Source: JAGQIB01 sp041393395 (GTDB lineage: Bacteria; ARS69). From it: a stretch of 64,000 nucleotides of DNA. A model generated the notes under the pieces. That model had not been told where the DNA came from and searched no databases. It saw only the letters and a list, made by a program, of their open reading frames with translations. Within the stretch, counting starts at the first letter, position 1. Every line of letters begins with the position of its first letter. The position numbers and the translations under genes are program-made. This document shows positions 28,971-37,673 of this stretch, one piece after another. The stretch spans positions 496,001 through 560,000 of the forward strand of contig JAWKKG010000003.1 of the NCBI GenBank assembly GCA_041393395.1, read 5' to 3'.

Positions 28971-30409
28971 AGCGCATCCGGACCCGTCTCGTGCTCGCGT
29001 TCGTGACCGTCGCGCTCCTGCCGGCCGTGCCGCTCTCGTTCCTCGTGCGAAGCCTGCTCGAGCGGAGCTTCCAGCCGCCGTTCGCGGAGGAGATCGAGAG
29101 CTCGCTGGAGTCGTCGCTCGATCTCTCGCGCGCGCAGCTGCGCACCGAGCGGGAGGCGCTCCTGGCCTGGGTCGACGGCGCCGGGGTTCGCGCGTGGGAG
29201 AGCGGATCCCGTCCGGCGCCCGCCGGCGGAATCGCGGTGGGACCCGGTCCGACCTCGGAGGCGCCGGCGGAGCTGATCCGCTTCCGCGACGAAGCCGCTT
29301 CCCGTCCCGAGCTCGCGAAGGACGGTCAGCGCGTCGGCGAGTGGATCGCGGTCGTGCGCTCGATCCCCGGCGCCGGCGAAGTCGTCTTTGCGCGACGTCT
29401 GCCGGAGGGCCTCACGGCGAGTGCGCGCCAGGCGACGGATACGATCGGTCTGCTGCGCGCGTTCCGCGCGGAACGACCCGAGGTGCTCCGCAGTCACGTC
29501 GTACCGTTCCTGCTCGCCTACGCCGCGTTGATCGTGGGCGCGAGCGTCGTGGGCGCCTGGTTCGCGCGGCGCCTCGCGCGCCCGGTGGAAGCGCTGGCGG
29601 CCGGCGCGGAGCGCGTGGGATCCGGAGACCTGTCGACGCGGGTCGACGCGCCGGCGTCGGGTGAGGTCGGAGATCTCGTCGATGCATTCAACCGGATGGT
29701 CGCGGACCTCGAGCGCCAGCGCGGGGAGCTCAGCCGTCTCGAGCGTGCGGCCGCGTGGCGCGATCTCGCGCGAACGCTCGCCCACGAGATCAAGAACCCC
29801 CTGACGCCGATCCAGCTCGCCGTGCAGCAGCTCGCGGACACGTATCGCGGCGACGACGACTACCGCGAGCTGCTGACCGAGTGCACGGAGATCGTGAACG
29901 AGGAGGTCGAGTCGCTGCGTCGGCTGGTGCGCGAGTTCAGCGAGTTCGCGCGGTTGCCGAAGCCGGACCCGCGCGACGCCGACCTCGCGGAGCTGCTGGA
30001 CGAGCTCGGTCGCCTGTACGGGGAGCGGCTGGACTGGTCCGGGCCGCGCCCGCTCGCGGCGCGATTCGACGAGAACGAGATGAAGCGCGTCCTGATCAAT
30101 CTCGTGGACAACGGGCTTGCGGCCTGCCGGGAAGGATCCCGTCCGGAACGCGTCACGATCGAAGCCTTCACCGGCACCGAAGACACCGAGCTCGCGGTGA
30201 CGGACGAGGGGACGGGAATCCCCGAAGAGAATCTCTCGCGGGTGTTCGAGCCGAACTTCTCGACGAAGTCGGAGGGAATGGGGCTCGGACTCGCGATCGT
30301 GGAAGGGATCGTGCGCGGACACGGCGGAACGATCGACGTCGAGAGTCGCGTCGGCCGCGGCACGACGTTCCGGGTCCGGCTCCCGCGCCGAGGGAAGGAG
30401 GAGGCATGA
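28967..30409 (+). CDS. NtrY-like membrane sensor histidine kinase
   Basis: The 480-residue kinase has two membrane segments (about 7-28 and 180-205) flanking a periplasmic sensing region. A HAMP linker follows (RRLARPVEALAAGAERVGSGDLS), then a HisKA domain with phospho-acceptor His273 in TLAHEIKNPLTPIQ. The HATPase domain has N-box NLVDNGLAA, DEGTGIPEE and GMGLGLAIV. The architecture matches NtrY, partner of NtrX. It starts at a GTG overlapping the upstream stop (GTGA) and ends in an ATGA overlap with its regulator, so the pair is tightly coupled. Confidence 0.88.
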   Translation: MKRIRTRLVLAFVTVALLPAVPLSFLVRSLLERSFQPPFAEEIESSLESSLDLSRAQLRTEREALLAWVDGAGVRAWESGSRPAPAGGIAVGPGPTSEAPAELIRFRDEAASRPELAKDGQRVGEWIAVVRSIPGAGEVVFARRLPEGLTASARQATDTIGLLRAFRAERPEVLRSHVVPFLLAYAALIVGASVVGAWFARRLARPVEALAAGAERVGSGDLSTRVDAPASGEVGDLVDAFNRMVADLERQRGELSRLERAAAWRDLARTLAHEIKNPLTPIQLAVQQLADTYRGDDDYRELLTECTEIVNEEVESLRRLVREFSEFARLPKPDPRDADLAELLDELGRLYGERLDWSGPRPLAARFDENEMKRVLINLVDNGLAACREGSRPERVTIEAFTGTEDTELAVTDEGTGIPEENLSRVFEPNFSTKSEGMGLGLAIVEGIVRGHGGTIDVESRVGRGTTFRVRLPRRGKEEA

Positions 30410-31824
30410 GCCGCCGCATCCTCGTCGTAGACGACGAGAAGAACATCCGACGCACGCTCCGCATGGTGCTCGCAGCCGAGGGACACGACGTGGTCGAAGC
30501 CGGCAGCGCCGAGGAGGGGCTGCGCGAGCTCGAGGCGAACCCTGCGGACGTCGTGATCCTCGACGTGAACCTGCCCGGCCTCGACGGCATCTCGATGCTG
30601 AAGGAGATCCGCCGGGCCGATCCCGACCGCATGGTGTTGATGATCTCCGGCGAGGGGAGCGTGGCGCGGGCCGTGGAAGCGACGCGCGCCGGCGCCTTCG
30701 ACTTCCTCGAGAAGCCGCTGTCGAAGGATCGCGTGCTGCTCGCGGTTCGTAACGCGCTCGAGCGCGGCTCGATGGCACGCGAGTGGCGAGAGCTCAAGGA
30801 TCGCGAGGTCCGTCGCCACGCGATGGTCGGCGAGTCCGAGGCGATCGCGAGGATCCGCGGCGAGATCGAGCGCGTGGCGTCGACCGCCGCGCGGGTGCTC
30901 ATCCTCGGCGAAAGCGGGACAGGCAAGGAGCTGATCGCGCGGGCCCTGCACGAGGCGAGCGACCGGAAAGGCGGGCCGTTCGTGAAGGTGAACTGCGCCG
31001 CCATCCCGGAGGAGCTGATCGAGAGCGAGCTGTTCGGCGCGGTGAAGGGTGCCTACACGGGATCCGACCGCTCGCGCGACGGCAAGTTCCTGCAGGCCGA
31101 TCGCGGCACGCTGTTCCTCGACGAGATCGGGGACATGAGCCTCAAAGCGCAGGCAAAGGTGCTGCGCGCGCTGCAGGAAGGCGAGATCGAGCGCGTGGGT
31201 GGCGCCGAGACGATCAAGGTGGACGTGCGCGTGGTGGCCGCCACGAACAAGGACCTCGCGGAGGAAGCGTCGGCCGGGCGGTTCCGCGAGGACCTCTACT
31301 TCCGCCTGAACGTCGTGCCGATCCGGGTGCCCGCGCTGCGCGAGCGAGCCGGCGACATCCCGCGGATCGCGCGGCACTTCCTGGAGCGGTTCCGGTCGGA
31401 GTACAACCGGCCGCCGATCGAGCTCACTCCCGCGGCGGAGGCGGCGCTGGCGGCGCACGCGTGGCCCGGGAACGTCCGTGAGCTGCAGAACGCGGTCGAG
31501 CGCCTCGCGATCATGACGGGCGGCCCGCGCATCGAGCTCGAGGACGTCCGCGCGGCCGGTGTCGGCGCGACGGGCGCAGAACGCACGGTCCCGTCGGGGG
31601 CATCGGACGGCGTTTCGCTCACCTCGCCCACGGCGGTGGCCGCAGCGGGAGGACTCGTCGAGGCGCGGCGGGCGTTCGAGGCGGCGTGCATTCGCGAGGC
31701 GCTCGACGCCTCGGCTGGCAACGTGTCGCACGCGGCCCGTCTGCTCGCGATCGACCGCACGAATCTCCACAAGAAGATCCAGAGTCTCGGCATTCCGGCC
31801 GAGCGTTCGGGAGGAACGTCATGA
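30406..31824 (+). CDS. NtrX/NtrC-family sigma-54-type response regulator
   Basis: The 472-residue product has a receiver domain (phospho-acceptor Asp53 in VILDVNLPG), an AAA+ domain and a C-terminal Fis-type helix-turn-helix. The AAA+ domain shows Walker A GESGTGKE at about 168 and Walker B GTLFLDEIGDM. The HTH lies in NVSHAARLLAIDRTNLHKKI. The sigma-54 contact loop reads GAYTGS (215-220) in place of the usual GAFTGA. Phe to Tyr is tolerated in known members, but Ala to Ser is less usual, so open-complex activity through sigma-54 is not certain. NtrX proteins often act without sigma-54. It overlaps both neighbours by 4 bp and presumably controls this envelope operon or others. Confidence 0.88.
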   Translation: MSRRILVVDDEKNIRRTLRMVLAAEGHDVVEAGSAEEGLRELEANPADVVILDVNLPGLDGISMLKEIRRADPDRMVLMISGEGSVARAVEATRAGAFDFLEKPLSKDRVLLAVRNALERGSMAREWRELKDREVRRHAMVGESEAIARIRGEIERVASTAARVLILGESGTGKELIARALHEASDRKGGPFVKVNCAAIPEELIESELFGAVKGAYTGSDRSRDGKFLQADRGTLFLDEIGDMSLKAQAKVLRALQEGEIERVGGAETIKVDVRVVAATNKDLAEEASAGRFREDLYFRLNVVPIRVPALRERAGDIPRIARHFLERFRSEYNRPPIELTPAAEAALAAHAWPGNVRELQNAVERLAIMTGGPRIELEDVRAAGVGATGAERTVPSGASDGVSLTSPTAVAAAGGLVEARRAFEAACIREALDASAGNVSHAARLLAIDRTNLHKKIQSLGIPAERSGGTS

Positions 31825-32444
31825 ACGGCATCCGGCATCCACTCTCGATCGCGACGATCGCGATCCTGCTCGCGGCGGGCACGTCGCACGCCGACACGCG
31901 GGGATTCGCGTGCGGCCTGCGGTTCCACTCCAGCCAGCTCGGCTCGCTCGAACGTGCGGCCGACGACGTTCCGCAGTCCGTGTTCATCGACGAGACGGGC
32001 GGCGGCGGCGGGCTGTGGCTCGGCTGGGGCTTCGACGATTCGTTCTCGCTGCGACTCTCGGTCGACGGCGCCGCGCACGAGACGACGGATCCGGCGATCG
32101 AGGTCGCCTACGGGTCGGTCACCCTGGAGGCGCTCTACCTGTTCCGGAACCCGGACCATCTGCGTCCGTTCGTCGTCGGCGGGATCGGGGGATTCGGCCT
32201 GCTGTCGCGGGACGACCAGTACGACTACGGGACCGCGGGCGGAGGCCTGGTGACCGGCGGCGGACTGTACTACTTCTTCGGAGAGACCTTCGCGCTGGAG
32301 TTCTCCGGTCGCATGGAGTTCGTGAACTGGGAGGAGAAGGTCGCGAGTCGGATCGACGACGGGGACTCGCAGAACGTGACCACCCCGGTGGAGTCGGAGG
32401 GAATCGCGGGCAAGCTGACGTTCGGAGTGTCCACGTGGTTCTGA
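31821..32444 (+). CDS. Small outer-membrane beta-barrel protein
   Basis: The 207-residue product has a signal peptide (MNGIRHPLSIATIAILLAAG, cleavage near SHADT). An eight-strand-like barrel pattern follows (GGGGLWLGWGFDDSFSLRLS; RPFVVGGIGGFGLL; GGGLYYFFGETFALEFSGR), ending in the aromatic VSTWF. It resembles OmpA/OprF-type N-terminal barrels or OmpW-like proteins and lacks a peptidoglycan-binding domain. The ATG overlaps the regulator's stop by 4 bp, making it the last gene of the five-gene operon and a possible output of it. Confidence 0.7.
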   Translation: MNGIRHPLSIATIAILLAAGTSHADTRGFACGLRFHSSQLGSLERAADDVPQSVFIDETGGGGGLWLGWGFDDSFSLRLSVDGAAHETTDPAIEVAYGSVTLEALYLFRNPDHLRPFVVGGIGGFGLLSRDDQYDYGTAGGGLVTGGGLYYFFGETFALEFSGRMEFVNWEEKVASRIDDGDSQNVTTPVESEGIAGKLTFGVSTWF

Positions 32445-32511
32445 CCCGCCGGGACCGGTCGGGCGCGACAATCCGTCGCAGCCCGGCCCAGCGGGGCGCC
32501 ACGGGACGCGG

Positions 32512-32540
32512 TTGGCGGCAAGGGGGCGTGGCCTCATAAT
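32512..32540 (+). promoter_or_regulatory. Sigma-70-type promoter of the MbnP/MbnH operon
   Basis: TTGGCG (32512-32517) and CATAAT (32535-32540) are separated by exactly 17 bp and lie about 50 bp before the ATG of the MbnP-like gene. Each box differs from consensus at one or two positions, good for this GC content. Confidence 0.6.
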
Positions 32541-32592
32541 GCTCGGGCCCCTCTTCCTTCGGGAGCCATTCCTTTCAGGAGTCGGTACGCTC

Positions 32593-33378
32593 ATGAACTC
32601 TCGCGCACGCCTGCTGCCCCTCGCGGTCCTCCTTCTCGCCTCCGGTCTCGGGTGCTCGGACAAGACGACCGAGCCGGTCGGCACCGGAACCGTGGTGATT
32701 CAGTTCTCTCACGTGGTGGGAAGCGCCGACCTGCAGATCGGCGGCGTCAGCTACGTCAATTCCTCCGGCAACGAGTACACGGTGAGCAACCTCGAGTACG
32801 TGGTGTCCGACTTCGAGTTCCACGTGGAGTCGACCGCGAACGGCGAGGAGGACTTCGACCGGGAGGGCGTCCACTACGTCACCGAGGACGACGCGACCAC
32901 GAAGACGCTCACGTTCACCGACGTGCCGGCCGCGGACTACGGCGAGATGCACTTCGTGTTCGGGATCACGGCGGCGAAGAACACCGACGGCGCGTTTCCG
33001 GAGCTCGACACGGCCGGGATGGCCTGGCCCGCCGCGATGGGCGGGGGCTACCACTACATGCGGCACGAAGGTCTGTTCGTTCCGACCGGCGGCGGCACGG
33101 CGAGCTACACGACGCACCTCGGTCCGACGGCCGGTGCGGACTACTCGATCCCGGTCACGATCGCGCTCGACGCGACAGGCCCCGGACGTCACGGCTTCGC
33201 GGTGGCGGCCGGCGAGACGACGACCGTCGTTCTGCAGATGGATGTGAACCAGTGGTACACTGCACCGAACGACTACGACTTCAACGACTACGGCGCGATC
33301 ATGGGCAATGCGGCAGCGCAGGCGCTCCTCCAGGAGAACGGCGCCACCGTGTGGTCGAGCGTCGATCCGGGAGCGTGA
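32593..33378 (+). CDS. MbnP-family copper-binding lipoprotein
   Basis: This 261-residue protein has an N-terminal export signal with a Cys at 21 (weak lipobox SGLGC). The MbnP signature follows: FSHVVGSADLQIGGVSYVN, then GNEYTVSNLEYVVSDFEFH, then a GYHYMRHEG segment. In studied MbnP proteins the partner di-heme enzyme MbnH converts a tryptophan to kynurenine, creating a copper site. The Trp145 in AGMAWPAAMGGGYHY and nearby histidines (154, 158) lie in the region where I would expect such a site. It is 7 bp upstream of the MbnH-like gene, the standard pairing. The copper role is by homology; which Trp is modified is not shown. Confidence 0.8.
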   Translation: MNSRARLLPLAVLLLASGLGCSDKTTEPVGTGTVVIQFSHVVGSADLQIGGVSYVNSSGNEYTVSNLEYVVSDFEFHVESTANGEEDFDREGVHYVTEDDATTKTLTFTDVPAADYGEMHFVFGITAAKNTDGAFPELDTAGMAWPAAMGGGYHYMRHEGLFVPTGGGTASYTTHLGPTAGADYSIPVTIALDATGPGRHGFAVAAGETTTVVLQMDVNQWYTAPNDYDFNDYGAIMGNAAAQALLQENGATVWSSVDPGA

Positions 33379-33385
33379 GCGGGAC

Positions 33386-34423
33386 ATGATCGTTCGCTGG
33401 AAGCTCGGAGCCCTGGTCGCCGGAGCGCTCGCCCTCGCGGGCTGCTCCGGCGAAACGGGACCGTCGGAAACCCCGAATGACGACGGGTTGCCGCCGATGC
33501 CCGAGTTTCCGGACAATCCCACGACGCCCGAGGGAGTCGACCTCGGGCGTCGCCTTTTCCACGATCCGATTCTCTCCGGCGACGGCACGCAGTCCTGCGC
33601 GGATTGCCATCGCCAGGAGTTCGCGTTCGGCGATCCACGCCAGTTCAGCCTCGGCATTCACGGGGACGCCGGCACCCGCAACGCATCCACGATCGTGAAT
33701 CCCGCGTGGCAGACCAGCCAGTTCTGGGACGGCCGGGCGGCCACCCTCGAGGATCAGGCCGTGAATCCCGTGCAGAACCCGATCGAGATGGCCGCCGACT
33801 GGTCGGTCGTCGTGGCGACGGTGGCCGCGCAGCCGGACTATCCGCCGGCGTTCGCGGCGGCGTTCGGTACGGACGACGTGACGCAAGAGCGCATCGTGCG
33901 GGCGATCGCGCAGTTCGAGCGGGGCTTCGTCTCGGCGGACTCGAAGTTCGATCGCGAACGGCGGGGAGAGGTCGCGTTCAGCGCCGCCGAGATCCGCGGA
34001 CGCGACCTGTTTTTCTCCGAGGGGGCGGAGTGCTTCCACTGTCACGCCGCCCCGCTGTTCACGGACGGAAGATTCCACGATATCGGTCTCGACCTCGATC
34101 CTCCGGACGAGGGACGCGCGGCCGCGACGGGTGTCGTCTTCGATCGCGGCAAGTTCAAGACACCTTCCCTCCGCAACGTGGAGGTGAGCGCTCCCTACAT
34201 GCACGACGGCCGCTTCGCGACGCTGGAAGAAGTGCTGGACCACTACGCGGCCGGTATCCAGCGCTCCCCGAACCTGGATCCCGTCCTCGGTGTCCAGCTG
34301 AACGGCGGCGCCACCGGTCTCGGTCTCACCCCGGAACAACGAGCGGATCTCATCGCGTTTCTCAAGGCCCTCACCGACCCCTCCTTTCTCCAGAACCCGG
34401 ACCTGGGTCCTCCGTCTTCCTAG
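33386..34423 (+). CDS. Di-heme MauG/MbnH-family cytochrome c peroxidase-like lipoprotein
   Basis: The 345-residue product has a lipobox (LALAGC, Cys20), two heme-c motifs (CADCH at 71-75 and CFHCH at 216-220) and the usual PTTPEGVDLGRRLFHDPILS opening. It also has the KTPSLRNVEVSAPYMHDGRF segment shared by bacterial di-heme peroxidases, MauG and MbnH. In MbnH the two hemes form a high-valent state that oxidises a Trp of MbnP. The adjacent MbnP-like gene makes this assignment better than plain H2O2 detoxification. The ATG at 33386 follows the upstream stop by 7 bp; the start could not be confirmed by a strong ribosome site. Confidence 0.85.
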   Translation: MIVRWKLGALVAGALALAGCSGETGPSETPNDDGLPPMPEFPDNPTTPEGVDLGRRLFHDPILSGDGTQSCADCHRQEFAFGDPRQFSLGIHGDAGTRNASTIVNPAWQTSQFWDGRAATLEDQAVNPVQNPIEMAADWSVVVATVAAQPDYPPAFAAAFGTDDVTQERIVRAIAQFERGFVSADSKFDRERRGEVAFSAAEIRGRDLFFSEGAECFHCHAAPLFTDGRFHDIGLDLDPPDEGRAAATGVVFDRGKFKTPSLRNVEVSAPYMHDGRFATLEEVLDHYAAGIQRSPNLDPVLGVQLNGGATGLGLTPEQRADLIAFLKALTDPSFLQNPDLGPPSS

Positions 34424-34438
34424 GTCCCGGAGGTAAGC

Positions 34439-36736
34439 ATGTCGCTGTTAGAAGGGAGGCGCCGGCCGCCGGCGCCACCGGCGAAGCTCGCGCTCGCCGG
34501 AACGGGTCGCGCTCGTGGGGCCGTGATTGCCCTGCTCGCGGCGGGCTCGCTCGTGCCGCCCGTGTTCGCGGGCACGTTGCGCGGGCAGGTCACGGACCAG
34601 GCCACGGGGGCCCCCTTGCCGCTCGCGCGTGTCACGTTCGAGTCGGAAGGAACTCTCGAGGAGACGCGTGCGAACACGGATGGATACTGGCGCACCGAGC
34701 TCGATCCCGGCCGGTGGATCGTGCGGATCGCGTTCCTCGAGCACACGATGTCGGTGGACACGGTCACGGTGGCGGCCGAGGGAGAGCAGGTCCTCGACCG
34801 GGCGCTCGTGCCCGAGAGCAGGATGGAGACGCTCGAGGTAACAGCGGATCCCTGGCAGGGTGTGGACGACCGGCCGAGCGCGGTCCGACTGGATGCGCGC
34901 GCGTTGCGTTCGCTGCCCGCGTTCGGTGAGGTGGATCCGATCCGGACGCTTCAGTACCTGCCCGGAGTCCAGGCGATCTCGGACATCTCGAGCGGACTGT
35001 ACATCCGCGGCGGCGGACCCGATCAGAATCTCATCCTGCTGGACGGCGTTCCGATCTACAACCCCACGCACGCGTTCGGTCTGTTCTCCACGTTCAACGC
35101 CGACGTCGTGCGCGACGTCACCCTGTACAAGGGAGCCTACCCCGCGGCGTACTCCGGACGTCTCGGAGCCGTGCTCGACGTGACCACCGCCCCCGGAGCC
35201 GACGACGGAATCCACGGTACGGTGGGACTCAGCACGATTACCGGACGGCTGTCCGTGGGTGGTCCCACCGGACGCGGCCACTGGCACGTCGCCGGGCGAC
35301 GCACCTACCTCGATCCGCTGCTGGACCAGCTCCGCAAGAGCACACCGGAGATCCCCGCGTACTATTTCTACGACCTGAACGGCAAGTTCGACTCCCGGAT
35401 CGGCGAGTACGGTCTCCTCGAGTGGAACGGCTATCTCGGTCGCGACGACCTGCACGTGGACCTGGATGCGGACAGCTTCGTGGATCAGCGGTGGGGCAAC
35501 CGGGCGACGAGTCTCCGCTACCGCCACGATCTCGGCGACGCCACGCTCGCGCTCACGGGTTCGATCAGCCGGTACGACGGCGACACGTCCGTCCAGATCT
35601 TCACCACGCCGATCTCGTTCGGCAACGATCTCGAGGACCGCTCGGTCGGTCTCGACTGGAACCGGGACATGGGCAACCGGATCCTGCGGATGGGTGCGCA
35701 AACGTCGTTCTATCGGTTCCGCCTCGACCAGGATTTCAACGGCGAGTCGCAGGGGACGGTGAAGGAGACGCCGTGGGACGCCTCGATGTTCTTCGAGGAT
35801 GAGTGGCGCTTCGGCGAACGCGCGAACGTCCGATTCGGACTGCGCGTGCGCCGGTTCAGCGAGGGCGATCGGATTCTCTGGGAGCCGCGCGGATCCGGCG
35901 TGTGGCCGCTCAGCGAGACGACACGGATCCGGGCGGCGACGGGACTCTATCATCAGTACCTGCAGCTCGTGTCGACCGAGGGCTTCTCGGGCGGCGACTT
36001 CTACCTTCCGCTCGACGAGACCACGAAGCCCGGACGCTCCTGGCAGAATGTCCTCGGGATGGAGTGGGAGCCGAGTCGCGAGTGGCGGTTCACGCTCGAG
36101 GGTTACGGTTCCGTCCTCCGCGATCTCGTGCGCTTCGACGACAATCAGACGGCGGGCGACACCGACACGAGCACGGACTCCATCTTCCTCACGGGCGGCA
36201 AGGGCTGGTCGGCCGGCGCGGAGCTCTTCGCGGAACGTCGCTTCGGTAACGTCACCGGGTGGATCGGATACACGCTCGGCTGGACGCGACGCGAGTTCGC
36301 GGAGGTCAACGGGGGCAAGCCGTATCCGCCGAAGTACGATCGCCGACACGACTTCAGCGCGGTGGCGACCTGGAAGCGCGGTGTCTGGACCTTCTCCGAT
36401 ACGTGGACCTACGGCACCGGACAGGCGTTCACTCCGGCCACCGCGCGCTACTCGATCCGGGATCCCGCCACGGGGGGTGTATCCGAGTACGGATACGTAC
36501 TGCCCGGCGAGAAGAACAGCGCCCGGCTGCTGCCGTACCATCGCATGGACGTCGCAGCGATCCGCGACTTCACGGCGTTCGGTCGCCCCGCGAAGTTCAT
36601 GATCCAGGTGTTCAACCTGTACAGCCGTCGCAACGAGTGGTTCGTGCAGTACGACACGTCCGCGTCCGATGCCGGCGCCGAGGTCGTACAGCAGCTGCCG
36701 GTCATTCCGAGTCTGGGGGTGGAGTTTGAGTTCTAG
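34439..36736 (+). CDS. TonB-dependent outer-membrane receptor with carboxypeptidase-regulatory-like domain
   Basis: The 765-residue product has an export signal and an N-terminal beta-sandwich (LRGQVTDQATGAPLPLARV, about 47-125). The plug domain includes RTLQYLPGVQ and GLYIRGGGPDQNLILLDGVPIYNPTH, and a 22-strand-type barrel ends in GVEFEF. This matches Bacteroidetes-style TonB receptors (CarboxypepD_reg plus plug) that import metals, siderophores or peptides. GGAGG lies 5-9 bp before the ATG. Sitting between MbnH and a DUF4249-like lipoprotein, it probably imports copper or a copper complex; that substrate is inference. It overlaps the next gene by 11 bp. Confidence 0.85.
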   Translation: MSLLEGRRRPPAPPAKLALAGTGRARGAVIALLAAGSLVPPVFAGTLRGQVTDQATGAPLPLARVTFESEGTLEETRANTDGYWRTELDPGRWIVRIAFLEHTMSVDTVTVAAEGEQVLDRALVPESRMETLEVTADPWQGVDDRPSAVRLDARALRSLPAFGEVDPIRTLQYLPGVQAISDISSGLYIRGGGPDQNLILLDGVPIYNPTHAFGLFSTFNADVVRDVTLYKGAYPAAYSGRLGAVLDVTTAPGADDGIHGTVGLSTITGRLSVGGPTGRGHWHVAGRRTYLDPLLDQLRKSTPEIPAYYFYDLNGKFDSRIGEYGLLEWNGYLGRDDLHVDLDADSFVDQRWGNRATSLRYRHDLGDATLALTGSISRYDGDTSVQIFTTPISFGNDLEDRSVGLDWNRDMGNRILRMGAQTSFYRFRLDQDFNGESQGTVKETPWDASMFFEDEWRFGERANVRFGLRVRRFSEGDRILWEPRGSGVWPLSETTRIRAATGLYHQYLQLVSTEGFSGGDFYLPLDETTKPGRSWQNVLGMEWEPSREWRFTLEGYGSVLRDLVRFDDNQTAGDTDTSTDSIFLTGGKGWSAGAELFAERRFGNVTGWIGYTLGWTRREFAEVNGGKPYPPKYDRRHDFSAVATWKRGVWTFSDTWTYGTGQAFTPATARYSIRDPATGGVSEYGYVLPGEKNSARLLPYHRMDVAAIRDFTAFGRPAKFMIQVFNLYSRRNEWFVQYDTSASDAGAEVVQQLPVIPSLGVEFEF

Positions 36737-37670
36737 ATTCGTGCGCGGGATCCTCGCGATCCTGCCGGCGTTGCTGCTGCCGGGCTGTGCGGCGAAGCGC
36801 GACGCGGGGGAGCTGTTCGGCCCTTCCGAGGCGGGGACGCTGGTGCTCGACGCGATCCTGACCGTGGGACGACCGATGCCGGACGTGTACCTGATGGAGG
36901 CGCTCGACCCCTCGCAACCCTTCGTGGCGAATGCGCCGGATGTGATCTCGATGGAGATCAACCAGGGAGAAGGGATCAACCGGGTCACCTACGAGTCGGT
37001 CGTCGAGGTGCGCGGGCGCTTCAAGACGAACTCCACCGCGATGATCCTGCCGGAGACCCGGTACTACTTCCACGCCGTGCTCGCCGACGGTCGCGAGATC
37101 CGCGCCACGACCATGACTCCGCCCGCGTTCGACGTGACCCGATGGGTGCTGCTCGAGGAAGACGCGGAGACCGTTCGCCAGACGTTCCGGACGTACGAGC
37201 AGAACGGCGATTTCGTGTACGAGCAGCCGGAGAACCAGGTCACGTACGCCGAGGGATTGCTGGAGGCGCAGTTCACGCGGCCGGACGTTCCCGCGTTCCA
37301 GGTCTCGATCGAGAGTCTGGATCTGGACTCCGATCTCGTGATCGATCCGGACTTTCTCTCGGACGAGCAGATCGCCGATCTGGAGCGGACGCAGTCGTCG
37401 CCCGCGATCGCCGGCGACGAGGGCACGCTCCGGCTGCCGTGGCTCGCGATCTACTACGAGGGGCGCTACCGGCTCCGCGCGTACGCGATCGACCAGAACT
37501 GGTACGACCTGGTCCGGACGTCGCCGGACTTCGGTGGCGGCGGCCCGGGGTTCGGCGGTTCGGCCGGCGACTCGTTCGAGCGGCCGCTGTTCCGCGTGGA
37601 GGGGGGCATCGGACTGTTCGGGTCGGCCTCGGTGGACTCGGTGGGCTTCTACGTCCATCCGCGCCCCTGA
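36726..37670 (+). CDS. DUF4249-like lipoprotein, partner of the TonB receptor
   Basis: The 314-residue product (TTG start overlapping the receptor gene; a GTG at 36741 is an alternative) has a lipobox LLLPGC. A beta-rich domain follows (GTLVLDAILTVGRPMPDVYLME; TRYYFHAVLADGREIRATTM; YRLRAYAIDQNWYDLVR) that resembles DUF4249. Proteins of that family are typically encoded right after a TonB receptor of this type and are thought to cap or assist it. Function is unknown. The C-terminal Gly-rich FGGGGPGFGGSAG is a flexible loop. Confidence 0.6.
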   Translation: MSSRFVRGILAILPALLLPGCAAKRDAGELFGPSEAGTLVLDAILTVGRPMPDVYLMEALDPSQPFVANAPDVISMEINQGEGINRVTYESVVEVRGRFKTNSTAMILPETRYYFHAVLADGREIRATTMTPPAFDVTRWVLLEEDAETVRQTFRTYEQNGDFVYEQPENQVTYAEGLLEAQFTRPDVPAFQVSIESLDLDSDLVIDPDFLSDEQIADLERTQSSPAIAGDEGTLRLPWLAIYYEGRYRLRAYAIDQNWYDLVRTSPDFGGGGPGFGGSAGDSFERPLFRVEGGIGLFGSASVDSVGFYVHPRP

Positions 37671-37673
37671 CGC

